DNA from: Pseudomonadota bacterium
GTDB lineage: Bacteria; Pseudomonadota; Gammaproteobacteria; Acidiferrobacterales; UBA6901
NCBI GenBank assembly: GCA_021783175.1
Contig: JAJXUF010000186.1
Span: forward strand, 1-5,830
Direction of reading: 5' to 3'
DNA length: 5,830 bases
Part shown: one piece after another, positions 1 through 5,830 of the stretch
Numbering within the stretch: the first letter of the stretch is position 1
How the letters are laid out: each line of letters opens with the position of its first letter
Made by a program: the position numbers and the translations under genes
Notes under the pieces: generated by a model
Seen by the model: only the letters and a program-made list of their open reading frames with translations
Databases searched by the model: none
What the model was told of the DNA's origin: nothing

Positions 1-771
1 CAGTGCAATCATGGACCACCACATCACACTGAAATCACCATTCTGCATTGCGTCTATGCGGTCGCGCTCATCTCCGAGGTTGCCGTACCAGATCGTCAGG
101 TATTGCGCGAAGAAGGTATACATCCACAGCAAGGTGAACGCCAGCATCATTTGCGCCAGGTAGTTGTAAATGAATTCGTCCACCCGTTTCACCAGCGCGT
201 CACGGGTGTTCAGCACATAGATCCAGATCAACAGGAAAGCCAGGAACATGCCGAAGTTGCTGACCAGGTTCTGCATGCCGTAGATTGCACTGTGCCAGGA
301 AGGCTTCAACGTCATCTCGAAGTCCCACGCGATCATGGTGGCATACAGCACGGTGAAGAACGGGACCCAGCAGGCCACATGATGGAACTTCGCGCGATCC
401 CGATCGCTACGCTCGGCGACTTCCTGGCGCTTGATGAAGGTACGCCACACGAACATGATCACCAGCATGCCGATCACTTCGCGCGCAGCCAACAGCGGCA
501 GCGTGTACCAGCCCGGCATGTGCACATTCTCTCCATGCGAAACGTGACCGATCCAGGGGAAAGTCTGGTTTCCGCCAATCAGCAAAACCACCAGCATGGC
601 GAAAGCCATCGGAAACAAGGAATACAGGGACACTGCCAAATCGCGCACCTGAAAACGCCACTTGGCGCCAACCAGGTACAGCACCGAACACAAGGCCACG
701 CCACTCAACGCCAGGTAAGTGACCACCATAAAACTGGCGGTCAAGACCGACCAATTACTATAAGAAAGCAT
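1..771 (-). CDS. actF: ActF, NrfD-like integral membrane subunit of alternative complex III (3' end cut by window)
   Basis: ActF is the second large membrane subunit of ACIII and is related to ActC; in the family it sits in the cytoplasmic membrane and helps form the transmembrane core. The frame is open from ATG at 771 to the window edge and gives 257 residues with no stop, so the C-terminus is missing. I translated it directly. Hydrophobic segments lie at about residues 13-36, 45-66, 88-110, 131-150, 165-188 and 203-228, and another begins near 247. Family-like features are the GAKWRFQVRD loop after helix 1 (35-44), the GGNQTFPW segment (67-73 and following) and the WDFEMTLKPSWHSAIYG loop (149-165) before helix 5. 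The start is supported by an AAGGGGGAA ribosome-binding site 8 nt upstream. It follows actE by 17 nt in the same operon. Membrane topology and family are clear. The choice between ActF and another NrfD-like protein rests mainly on its position after actE. Confidence 0.9.
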   Translation of the reverse strand, partial: MLSYSNWSVLTASFMVVTYLALSGVALCSVLYLVGAKWRFQVRDLAVSLYSLFPMAFAMLVVLLIGGNQTFPWIGHVSHGENVHMPGWYTLPLLAAREVIGMLVIMFVWRTFIKRQEVAERSDRDRAKFHHVACWVPFFTVLYATMIAWDFEMTLKPSWHSAIYGMQNLVSNFGMFLAFLLIWIYVLNTRDALVKRVDEFIYNYLAQMMLAFTLLWMYTFFAQYLTIWYGNLGDERDRIDAMQNGDFSVMWWSMIAL

Positions 772-777
772 ACTCAA

Positions 778-786
778 TTCCCCCTT
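778..786 (-). promoter_or_regulatory. Ribosome-binding site of actF
   Basis: AAGGGGGAA reads on the minus strand, with its five G residues ending 8 nt before the ATG at 771. It lies in the 17-nt gap after the actE stop. The same nonamer precedes actC, the other large membrane subunit. It fixes the actF start at 771. Confidence 0.75.
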
Positions 787-788
787 GG

Positions 789-1325
789 TTACCGGCCGTT
801 AACGTTGGCCTGCACGGTTCCACCCTGTTGCAGCACCTTGCGCACGTAGTTGACCACATTCCAGCGCTCGGTCGGCGACAGGTCGTTGGCATAAGACGGC
901 ATCACCGCCCCGCCGAACGTCATCATTCCCCAGATATAGCCGTCGCTGACTTCCTTGGCGTGATCGGCGGTCAGGTTGTAGGGCTGCAATACCAGCTTCT
1001 GCCCCACCAATCCGTCACCCTTGCCGGCGTAGCCGTGGCACGGTGTGCAATAGATACCGAACAGCCTGCCCCCGAACTCCATCGATTTCTGATTGGCCAC
1101 CACCGGATTTTTCTGCTTGTCGGCGGCATCCATATCCTTCACGAAACTGGTCGTGCCGGGAATTGGCACCGAACGCTCCGGATAGGTCGCCATGCCCGGA
1201 TGACTCGGATCCACGCTTTCCTGCGGCTTGACGCTGATTTGTTCCGACATATCCCTGGACCAGGGCCATGCTTGCGCCACCGCAGGCGCGATCAGCAAAA
1301 CGATTGCTAAAGTAGTTTTTTTCAT
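789..1325 (-). CDS. actE: ActE, periplasmic monohaem cytochrome c subunit of alternative complex III
   Basis: ActE is a class I c-type cytochrome that takes electrons from the rest of ACIII on the periplasmic side. The 178-residue product begins with a Sec signal peptide: MKK, a hydrophobic core at about 6-18, and a likely cut after AQA at 19. The single haem motif CTPCH is at 93-97 (C93, C96 and axial H97), followed by the usual GYAGKGDGLVG. M142 in GGAVMPSY is the probable distal haem ligand. The stretch ERWNVVNYVR (153-162) is the C-terminal helix typical of these cytochromes. The preceding RSVPIPGTT segment (51-59) resembles the 'R.PVPGT' region that marks ActE among cytochromes. The start overlaps the actD stop (ATGA), so translation is probably coupled. 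No cysteine follows the signal peptide, so it does not look like a lipoprotein. The 7-A run after the ATG is simply the Lys-Lys-Thr codons of the signal peptide. Confidence 0.94.
   Translation of the reverse strand: MKKTTLAIVLLIAPAVAQAWPWSRDMSEQISVKPQESVDPSHPGMATYPERSVPIPGTTSFVKDMDAADKQKNPVVANQKSMEFGGRLFGIYCTPCHGYAGKGDGLVGQKLVLQPYNLTADHAKEVSDGYIWGMMTFGGAVMPSYANDLSPTERWNVVNYVRKVLQQGGTVQANVNGR
1322..1325 (-). other. ATGA overlap of the actD stop and actE start
   Basis: The minus strand reads ATGA here: ATG (1325-1323) starts actE and TGA (1324-1322) ends actD. This arrangement usually means the downstream gene is translated by ribosomes finishing the upstream one, which would keep ActD and ActE in similar amounts. 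Confidence 0.9.
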
Positions 1326-1852
1326 CTGCCTGCCTCTTCCTGAATTTCCAATGCCTTGTGCCTGGTAAAAATCTCCCTGAGTGTTGCCATAGAACCGTCG
1401 TCACCCTTCACCAGGATGCCGATCTGATCTTCCGACACCTTGGCGCTGTAAAGTGGCGAACGTTTTGCCGGCAACCCGGCGCAGATCAGGAAACCCAGTA
1501 CGGAGATGTACACCCCCCCCAGGATGAACATCTCATAGGTCAATACCAGATCCGGGGGGATCGGCACGATCGGCTTGCCGCCTTTCATCTGGGAATAGAA
1601 ACTGGCCTGCGATCCCGCAATCAGCGAGAAAGCCAGCAATCCGCCGGTAAGGGCCCCGCCCAACGTAAACCACTGCACCTTGACCGATTTTTCGCCGAGG
1701 AACTCCTCGACTTCCGGGTGCTCGATCGGCGATTTGACCACCAGGTCGTCGGCCGCACTAAAGCCCTTGATCTCGGAGTTGCGCAACTCGCGCACGACTG
1801 CTTCGGCTTCGTCGAAATTGTTGTACAGGGCCAGCAAGTAACGTTTGCTCAT
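1322..1852 (-). CDS. actD: ActD, DUF3341 two-helix membrane subunit of alternative complex III
   Basis: ActD is a small membrane subunit found only with ACIII and ACIII-like complexes; no redox cofactor is known for it. The 176-residue protein has an N-terminal soluble domain (1-58) that opens with YLLALYNNFDEAEAVVREL, the DUF3341-type beta-alpha fold, and then has two transmembrane helices at about 61-82 and 103-126. Between them is the family-like GGKPIVPIPPDLVLTYE loop (91-107), and after them a soluble tail (127-176). Its length is normal for the family. The start directly abuts the actC stop (TAAATG), with GAAGGGAG as ribosome-binding site. Its end overlaps actE. The coding strand carries an 8-G run in helix 2, described among the findings. 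The family assignment is firm; its exact role in the complex is structural by family knowledge only. Confidence 0.94.
   Translation of the reverse strand: MSKRYLLALYNNFDEAEAVVRELRNSEIKGFSAADDLVVKSPIEHPEVEEFLGEKSVKVQWFTLGGALTGGLLAFSLIAGSQASFYSQMKGGKPIVPIPPDLVLTYEMFILGGVYISVLGFLICAGLPAKRSPLYSAKVSEDQIGILVKGDDGSMATLREIFTRHKALEIQEEAGR
1333..1341 (-). promoter_or_regulatory. Ribosome-binding site of actE inside the actD 3' end
   Basis: AGGAAGAGG on the minus strand ends 7 nt before the actE ATG and lies within the last codons of actD (Gln-Glu-Glu-Ala). Together with the ATGA overlap it supports initiation at 1325. Confidence 0.7.
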
Positions 1853-3238
1853 TTAGTGGGCTCCCTTCACTGCGAGTTCTTCCTGCGCGGCCTGCTCTTC
1901 TTTCTTTGTCGCCAGACTGCGGTGATAGACCATCTCCTTCACTTCATACATGGAAACGGACGGCACGATCTTGCAGAACACCATGAACAGCAGGGTGAAC
2001 CAGCCGAAGCTGCCGAACACGATGCCCCATTGCACCATGCTGGGCCACATGTGTTCGTCCCAAGTCCACGGGTAATACCCGTGCGAGAAGGTCGGCGCAA
2101 CGATCATCCAGCGCTCCAGCCACATGCCCAGGTTCAGCAGCAGCGACACCGCGAACATCACCGGGATATTGGTCTGCCATTTCTTGACCATCAGGGCGAA
2201 CGGCAGCACGGAACCGCAGAAGATCATGCCCCAGAAGAACGGTGCAAAGCGGCCGGTTGCTTTCTCGATCAACACAGCCTTGGCTGCCGTGTCATGGCTG
2301 TACCACGTTGCGGCGAATTCGATGCAGTTCAGGTAAGTCCACACCATGGCGATGGCGAAAGTCAGGCGCACCGTCTTCTTCAGGATCGGTAGCGTCATGT
2401 ATTCCTCGAACCTGAACACGTAGCGCAGGATGATGAACAGCGTGATGATCGCCGCACAACCGGAATACAGCGCGCCAGCCACGAAATACGGCGGGAACGA
2501 CGTGATGTGCCAGCCCGGTTGCTGCGACATGGCGAAGTCGGACGCCACGATGGAGTGCACCGACACCGCGAGCGGAATCAGGAAGCACGCGATGGTCAGG
2601 TAGGTCACGCGGAAATTGCGCCACTGCCGGTCGGTGCCTTCCCAGCCCAACGCGAGCAGGGTGTACAGCTTCTTGCGCCAGCCCTGATGGATATTGTCGC
2701 GGCAGATCGCCAGATCCGGGATCGAGCCGATGTACAGGAACAGGACGGACGAACTCAGGTAAGTGAAGATTGCCATCGCATCCCACAGCAACGGGGACTG
2801 GAAGTTCGGCCAAACCCAGCGTTCACTCGGGTAGGGCAGCGCATAGTAGACCTGCCACAGACGCCCCAGGTGCACCATTACAAACAGTCCCGCCGTCATC
2901 AGCGAGAACGTGGTCATCGCCTCGGCAAAACGGTAGATCGGTTTGCGCCAGTCCGCATGCATCAGGTGCAGGATCGCCGACAGCAACGTCCCGGAGTGGC
3001 TCATGCCGATCCAGAAGATGAAGGTGGCGATGTACAGACCCCAGACATTGGGATTATCAAAATTGCCCACCCCTAGTCCGACGTTGTATTGGTAAATCTC
3101 GCAGCCCACCGCCACACCCACCATGGCAATGGCCACCAGCAAAATCACCCAATACAGTTTGCGAGGCGACTCCAAGCTCTTGAGCACATCCTTGTTGATC
3201 TGTGCCCAGGCGATGTCTTCGCGGATATCTTTTCCCAT
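1853..3238 (-). CDS. actC: ActC, NrfD/PsrC-family quinol-binding membrane subunit of alternative complex III
   Basis: ActC is the main quinol-binding membrane subunit of ACIII and passes electrons to the adjacent Fe-S protein. The 461-residue protein shows about ten hydrophobic helices, roughly at 29-48, 65-90, 107-128, 150-172, 210-233, 250-272, 290-310, 333-352, 356-376 and 402-424, as expected for NrfD-type subunits. The WIGMSHSGTLLSAIL segment (76-90) in helix 2 is a strong family signature. H123 (FVMVHLGR) and D153 (LLWDAMAIFTY) are 30 residues apart, the same spacing as a His/Asp quinone-site pair I recall from ActC structures. H228 and D234 lie in SVHSIVASDF. The WLERWMIVAPT stretch (373-383) is also typical. 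The tail after 430 is charged and has the short Lys/Glu/Ala-rich sequence ATKKEEQAAQEE. It follows actB2 by 22 nt with its own ribosome-binding site and abuts actD. Confidence 0.96.
   Translation of the reverse strand: MGKDIREDIAWAQINKDVLKSLESPRKLYWVILLVAIAMVGVAVGCEIYQYNVGLGVGNFDNPNVWGLYIATFIFWIGMSHSGTLLSAILHLMHADWRKPIYRFAEAMTTFSLMTAGLFVMVHLGRLWQVYYALPYPSERWVWPNFQSPLLWDAMAIFTYLSSSVLFLYIGSIPDLAICRDNIHQGWRKKLYTLLALGWEGTDRQWRNFRVTYLTIACFLIPLAVSVHSIVASDFAMSQQPGWHITSFPPYFVAGALYSGCAAIITLFIILRYVFRFEEYMTLPILKKTVRLTFAIAMVWTYLNCIEFAATWYSHDTAAKAVLIEKATGRFAPFFWGMIFCGSVLPFALMVKKWQTNIPVMFAVSLLLNLGMWLERWMIVAPTFSHGYYPWTWDEHMWPSMVQWGIVFGSFGWFTLLFMVFCKIVPSVSMYEVKEMVYHRSLATKKEEQAAQEELAVKGAH
1861..1868 (-). promoter_or_regulatory. 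Ribosome-binding site of actD inside the actC 3' end
   Basis: GAAGGGAG on the minus strand ends 8 nt before the actD ATG and lies in the last codons of actC. The actC TAA is immediately followed by the actD ATG, so the two genes are probably translationally coupled. Confidence 0.7.
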
Positions 3239-3246
3239 TTTCTTAT

Positions 3247-3255
3247 TTCCCCCTT
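3247..3255 (-). promoter_or_regulatory. Ribosome-binding site of actC
   Basis: AAGGGGGAA lies in the 22-nt gap after actB2, with its G run ending 10 nt before the actC ATG at 3238. The spacer is A-rich (AAATAAGAAA). It is identical to the nonamer before actF and supports the start giving MGKDIRED. Confidence 0.72.
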
Positions 3256-3260
3256 GTGCC

Positions 3261-4136
3261 TTACACAGCGCTTTCGCGCACCCGCTCCAGATACATCACC
3301 GAAGGATAGGGACGCAGTTCTTCCAGGATGCGGTAACCGCGCAAACGGTTGCCTTCCTTCTCGTCCTTCTCCTGCACGTCTTTGATCAAATCGACCTGCT
3401 GACTCTGCCACTGTTGGGCGACCCTGGATTCCGGGTCGTGCAGATTGCCGAAAGAAATCGCACCAACCGGGCACGCTTCCTGGCACGCAGTCTGCACATC
3501 GCCATCGCGTACCGGACGTCCTTCGGTCTTCGCATTGTTGCGGGCGGTATAGGTGCGTTGCTTGCAGAACGTGCATTTTTCCATGACACCTTTGGTACGC
3601 ACGGTCAGATCCGGATTGAGCTGCTGGTTCAACGGTGCTGGCCAGGCATTTTCTTGCTCCGGATAGTTGTACCAGTTGAAATAACGGACCTTGTACGGAC
3701 AGTTCGCCGAACAATAGCGAGAACCGATGCAGCGGTTGTAGATCTGCGAGTTCAGGCCGTCTTCCGTATGGTTGGTGGCGCCGACCGGACACACCGTTTC
3801 ACACGGTGCCGCCTCGCATTGCTGGCACATCATCGGCAGGAAACGCGCACCCTGCTCGGCCTGGAAGCCGTTGTCGCCCTCGTCCCAATAACGCTCGATG
3901 CGCATCCAGTGCATGGCCTGGCCGTGCGAATATTTCTCCTTGCCCACCACCGGCAGGTTGTTCTCGGCATAGCAGGCCACGCTGCAGGCGTTGCAACCGG
4001 TGCAGGCATCGAGATCAATAGCCATTGCCCATTTGATGTCGGATGGATAGGCCTCCCAATCGGGGATCCCCTTGTCATCGACCGGATGGGTATGGCGAAA
4101 CTTCGACCAGTTTTCTAACAGATTGGAAACTGACAT
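3261..4136 (-). CDS. actB2: ActB2, four-cluster iron-sulfur subunit of alternative complex III (Fe-S half of a split ActB)
   Basis: This protein carries electrons from the quinol site of ActC towards the haem subunits. The 291 residues match the Fe-S domain that forms the C-terminal part of fused ActB. Four cysteine groups are visible: C45/C48/C51/C55 (CTGCNACSVAC), C104/C107/C112/C116 (CQQCEAAPCETVC), C136/S139/C142/C146 (CIGSRYCSANC), and C188/C191 with C218/C222 (CTFC, CQEAC). By the usual ferredoxin pairing this gives three [4Fe-4S] clusters, while the third group, with Ser at 139 where a fourth Cys would sit, fits a [3Fe-4S] cluster. The tail ends with the family-like GYRILEELRPYPSVMYLERVR (268-287). 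No signal peptide or twin-arginine motif is present in the first 40 residues, so export must depend on a partner. The start follows a perfect AAGGAGGT and is 3 nt after the actB1 stop. PsrB/NrfC-type subunits are relatives, but the neighbours make ACIII the clear choice. Confidence 0.95.
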   Translation of the reverse strand: MSVSNLLENWSKFRHTHPVDDKGIPDWEAYPSDIKWAMAIDLDACTGCNACSVACYAENNLPVVGKEKYSHGQAMHWMRIERYWDEGDNGFQAEQGARFLPMMCQQCEAAPCETVCPVGATNHTEDGLNSQIYNRCIGSRYCSANCPYKVRYFNWYNYPEQENAWPAPLNQQLNPDLTVRTKGVMEKCTFCKQRTYTARNNAKTEGRPVRDGDVQTACQEACPVGAISFGNLHDPESRVAQQWQSQQVDLIKDVQEKDEKEGNRLRGYRILEELRPYPSVMYLERVRESAV

Positions 4137-4139
4137 GCT

Positions 4140-5830
4140 TTAGACCTCCTTCGAAAGATCGACTTTGTCTGCCGATACTTGAACCGCAATTTTCGGTTTG
4201 CCCGCCTGGCTGCCGCCTACCGGACCTTCTTCCTTGACGATGATGACGCGCTGACCGGTCTTGCTGATCTTCACGCTGGTTTCATTGAGGGCCAGTTCGC
4301 CGGTTTCCTTGTCGAACACTGCATCCAGCATGCCGAACACATTGGCGCCAACGCCTCTGGCATAGCGCCCCATCGCTTCGTGGCCGTAGCCGACCGGCAC
4401 GGAAACCGCATCGGGGTGGATGCCCGGGAACAGGTAAGCCTGCGTCTTGATGGAACCGCTTTTGGAAGCGATCTCGACGATATCGCCTTCAACGATCCCC
4501 AGCTTGGCGGCTGTCTTGGGATTAATCTCGACCCAGGAATCCCACACGATGGTGGTCAAGGGATCGGGCGATTCCTGCAGCCACGGCTCGTTGGCATTGC
4601 GCCCGTCGCGCATGCTAGCCGAGACGGCCGGGATCAGGCGCAGCGGATAGGAAGGATCGGCATCGGCCGCGACCGGCAATTTCAGCCCCGCCGCGGATGC
4701 CTTGGCCGACACCGAGCCGGCGATGCCTTTAAGCGGCACGATGCCTTTGCTCAGGGTTTCGTTCCAGAACACTTCGTCGTCATCCCCAGCCTTGCCACCA
4801 AGCGCCACCTTGTTCTTCAGCACGGCGCTGCGCAAATAGGAATAGAAGTCCTCGAAATCCTTGTATTTGTCCGCCTGGCGCTGCTTGAGCAAGACCAGCA
4901 GGATGTCGCCCACGCCGCGCGTATCCGGGAACACCTTCTCCATCAAGGGCTGGCGGAAACTCATTTGCGCATACACGTTTGAGCCCGCCTCTTCCGGTGC
5001 AGCCATGTATTCCGGCACCACGGTCGCCCAGTCCTCCATCGCGGAATCCAGCGGCAGGATCAGGTCGGCTGCCAGCGCGGTTTCGTCCATGTAGTGAGCA
5101 AACGCAACCTTGAAATCCGCCTTGGCGAAGTTGTCCTTGAATTTCATCGAAGACGGCGCACTGAACACCGGATTGACGCCGTAGCTGAACACCACCTTGT
5201 ATTTGCCTGCGGCCAGACCGTCGTTGAGACCGGTCAGCGAGGAGCGGTTGCCCACGGTCGGCGCGATCTGCGGGAACGGCACGCTGGCAGACGCTTCAAC
5301 AGTCTTGCCGACGTTGCCCAGCACCCGGTTGAGCAGCGCGATGGCCGCCGCATTCTGCGAACCGTGCGCGTAACCTTCTGCCGCACCGCCGACCAACACC
5401 AGGCTCGGGGTGCGCTCCTTCAGCAGCGCCGCCAGTTTCTCGATCTGCTCGGCGGAGACATCGGTCTCCTTGCTCGTGCGCTCTGCCGTATATTCATTGC
5501 TGACGGCGGCGATATCCGCAGGGATGGACATACCGGCCTTGCCCAGGGCATTGATGATGCCCAGTGCCAGCGCACCTTCCGTGCCCGGGCGAACCGCGAT
5601 CCAGCGATCCGCGTTTGCTCCGGTCAGCGTCATCTTCGGCTCGATCTGCACCAGCACGCCGCGGCCTTCCGGACGGGTGCCCTTGCGGAACTGCGCGTAC
5701 TGCTGCGAGAAGTGCACCGGAGAAACCCACGCGCCGAGGAAGTCGGCGCCGAACGACACCACGACTTTGGCCTTGTCGATGCGGTAGCGCGGCATCGACA
5801 TACCGTAGGCTTTCTTGTTGGCTGCACGCA
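4140..5830 (-). CDS. actB1: ActB1, molybdopterin-oxidoreductase-like subunit of alternative complex III (5' end cut by window)
   Basis: This is the molybdoenzyme-like half of ActB. In characterised ACIII this domain has the fold of molybdopterin oxidoreductases but binds no molybdenum cofactor and serves a structural role on the periplasmic side. The frame is open to the window edge (562 full residues plus a partial codon). The ATG at 5801 is internal: the residues before it read RAANKKAYG and continue the family's usual sequence. Signatures are VVVSFGADFLGAWVSPV (just after 5801), the YGVNPVFSAPSS segment, the LILPLDSAMEDWATVVPEY stretch, and a C-terminal dinucleotide-binding-like domain from about NEPWLQESPDPLTTIVWDSW to PVGYGHEAMGRYARG. 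I see no cysteine in the visible part. The C-terminus stops where fused ActB proteins continue into the Fe-S domain, which here is the next gene, in frame after TAA and one codon. The signal peptide and any N-terminal cofactor residues lie outside the window. Confidence 0.94.
   Translation of the reverse strand, partial: RAANKKAYGMSMPRYRIDKAKVVVSFGADFLGAWVSPVHFSQQYAQFRKGTRPEGRGVLVQIEPKMTLTGANADRWIAVRPGTEGALALGIINALGKAGMSIPADIAAVSNEYTAERTSKETDVSAEQIEKLAALLKERTPSLVLVGGAAEGYAHGSQNAAAIALLNRVLGNVGKTVEASASVPFPQIAPTVGNRSSLTGLNDGLAAGKYKVVFSYGVNPVFSAPSSMKFKDNFAKADFKVAFAHYMDETALAADLILPLDSAMEDWATVVPEYMAAPEEAGSNVYAQMSFRQPLMEKVFPDTRGVGDILLVLLKQRQADKYKDFEDFYSYLRSAVLKNKVALGGKAGDDDEVFWNETLSKGIVPLKGIAGSVSAKASAAGLKLPVAADADPSYPLRLIPAVSASMRDGRNANEPWLQESPDPLTTIVWDSWVEINPKTAAKLGIVEGDIVEIASKSGSIKTQAYLFPGIHPDAVSVPVGYGHEAMGRYARGVGANVFGMLDAVFDKETGELALNETSVKISKTGQRVIIVKEEGPVGGSQAGKPKIAVQVSADKVDLSKEV
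4144..4151 (-). promoter_or_regulatory. Perfect Shine-Dalgarno of actB2 embedded in the actB1 stop region
   Basis: AAGGAGGT on the minus strand encodes the last Lys-Glu-Val of ActB1 and is followed by C, the TAA stop, AGC and the actB2 ATG, leaving 7 nt between AAGGAGGT and ATG. It is the strongest ribosome-binding site in the window and shows that actB2 is initiated as a separate protein. A ribosome terminating on actB1 would be placed over it. Confidence 0.88.

Larger units (their letters stand above)
1..5830 (-). other. Alternative complex III operon, actB1-actB2-actC-actD-actE-actF
   Basis: Six consecutive minus-strand genes with gaps of 22 nt or less and two direct junctions (TAAATG and ATGA) indicate a single transcription unit. 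The order matches the usual act operon. Neither end is in the window: actA and the promoter are expected to the right, and the end of actF and any oxidase or assembly genes to the left. No internal promoter or terminator is apparent, because there is no room for one between genes. Confidence 0.93.

Noticed and set aside
407..754. Minus-strand frame of 115 codons within actF
   Set aside because: It is out of frame with the actF reading, which has the ribosome-binding site and family features.
103..849. Plus-strand open frame (248 codons) opposite actF and the actE end
   Set aside because: It is antisense to actF, whose open frame spans 771 to the window edge with clear membrane helices. The plus-strand product is His/Gln-rich and has no domain.
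1358..2392. Long plus-strand open frame (344 codons) opposite actD and actC
   Set aside because: It lies wholly antisense to two clearly conserved genes. Its product is rich in His, Gln and Arg with no recognisable domain, as expected for a shadow of membrane-protein codons in a G+C-rich genome.
3239..3260. Possible internal promoter or terminator between actB2 and actC
   Set aside because: The gap is only 22 nt, is filled by the ribosome-binding site and an A-rich spacer, and shows no hairpin.
3123..4118. Long plus-strand open frame (331 codons) opposite actB2
   Set aside because: It is antisense to the conserved Fe-S gene. Its hydrophobic-looking product is a by-product of the opposite strand's codon use, and no plausible domain is visible.
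4179..4982. Plus-strand open frame (267 codons) opposite actB1
   Set aside because: It is antisense to the conserved C-terminal domain of ActB1 and shows no domain or separate ribosome-binding evidence.
5799..5801. ATG as a possible start of actB1
   Set aside because: The frame stays open upstream to the window edge and the residues before it (RAANKKAYG) continue the family sequence. The conserved domain would be cut if translation began here.

Overview
The window lies inside one operon transcribed entirely from the minus strand. It encodes alternative complex III (ACIII), the bacterial quinol:cytochrome c (or quinol:oxidase) oxidoreductase that replaces the cytochrome bc1 complex in many bacteria. 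Reading in the direction of transcription, from high to low coordinates, the genes are: actB1, a molybdopterin-oxidoreductase-like protein cut by the right edge (4140-5830); actB2, an iron-sulfur protein with four cluster motifs (3261-4136); actC, an NrfD-type ten-helix membrane protein (1853-3238); actD, a DUF3341 two-helix protein (1322-1852); actE, a monohaem cytochrome c (789-1325); and actF, a second NrfD-like membrane protein cut by the left edge (1-771). The actF frame has no stop inside the window.

The genes are packed almost without gaps: 3 nt between actB1 and actB2, 22 nt between actB2 and actC, 0 nt (TAAATG) between actC and actD, a 4-nt ATGA overlap between actD and actE, and 17 nt between actE and actF. 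All five visible starts have a Shine-Dalgarno-like sequence. I see no promoter, terminator, RNA gene, mobile element, CRISPR or non-coding stretch longer than 22 nt. The operon must begin right of the window, where the pentahaem subunit actA and the N-terminus of actB1 are expected. It continues left of the window at least to the end of actF.

Functionally, ActC (probably with ActF) forms the membrane part that binds quinol. Electrons would pass through the Fe-S clusters of ActB2 to haem proteins (ActA outside the window, and ActE), and then to a soluble cytochrome or a terminal oxidase. ActD is an accessory membrane subunit.

The most distinctive point is that ActB, one fused polypeptide in the best-studied complexes, is here two polypeptides. 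They lie in the same reading frame, separated only by a TAA stop and one sense codon. A perfect AAGGAGGT ribosome-binding site is embedded in the end of actB1, and ActB2 has no export signal of its own.

The base composition (moderately G+C-rich by eye) and the split-actB arrangement suggest a betaproteobacterium, possibly a Gallionellaceae-type iron oxidiser (Sideroxydans/Gallionella relatives). That assignment is from memory of where split-actB ACIII operons occur and is not proven by the sequence. This is a known type of system; I do not see evidence for an undescribed one.
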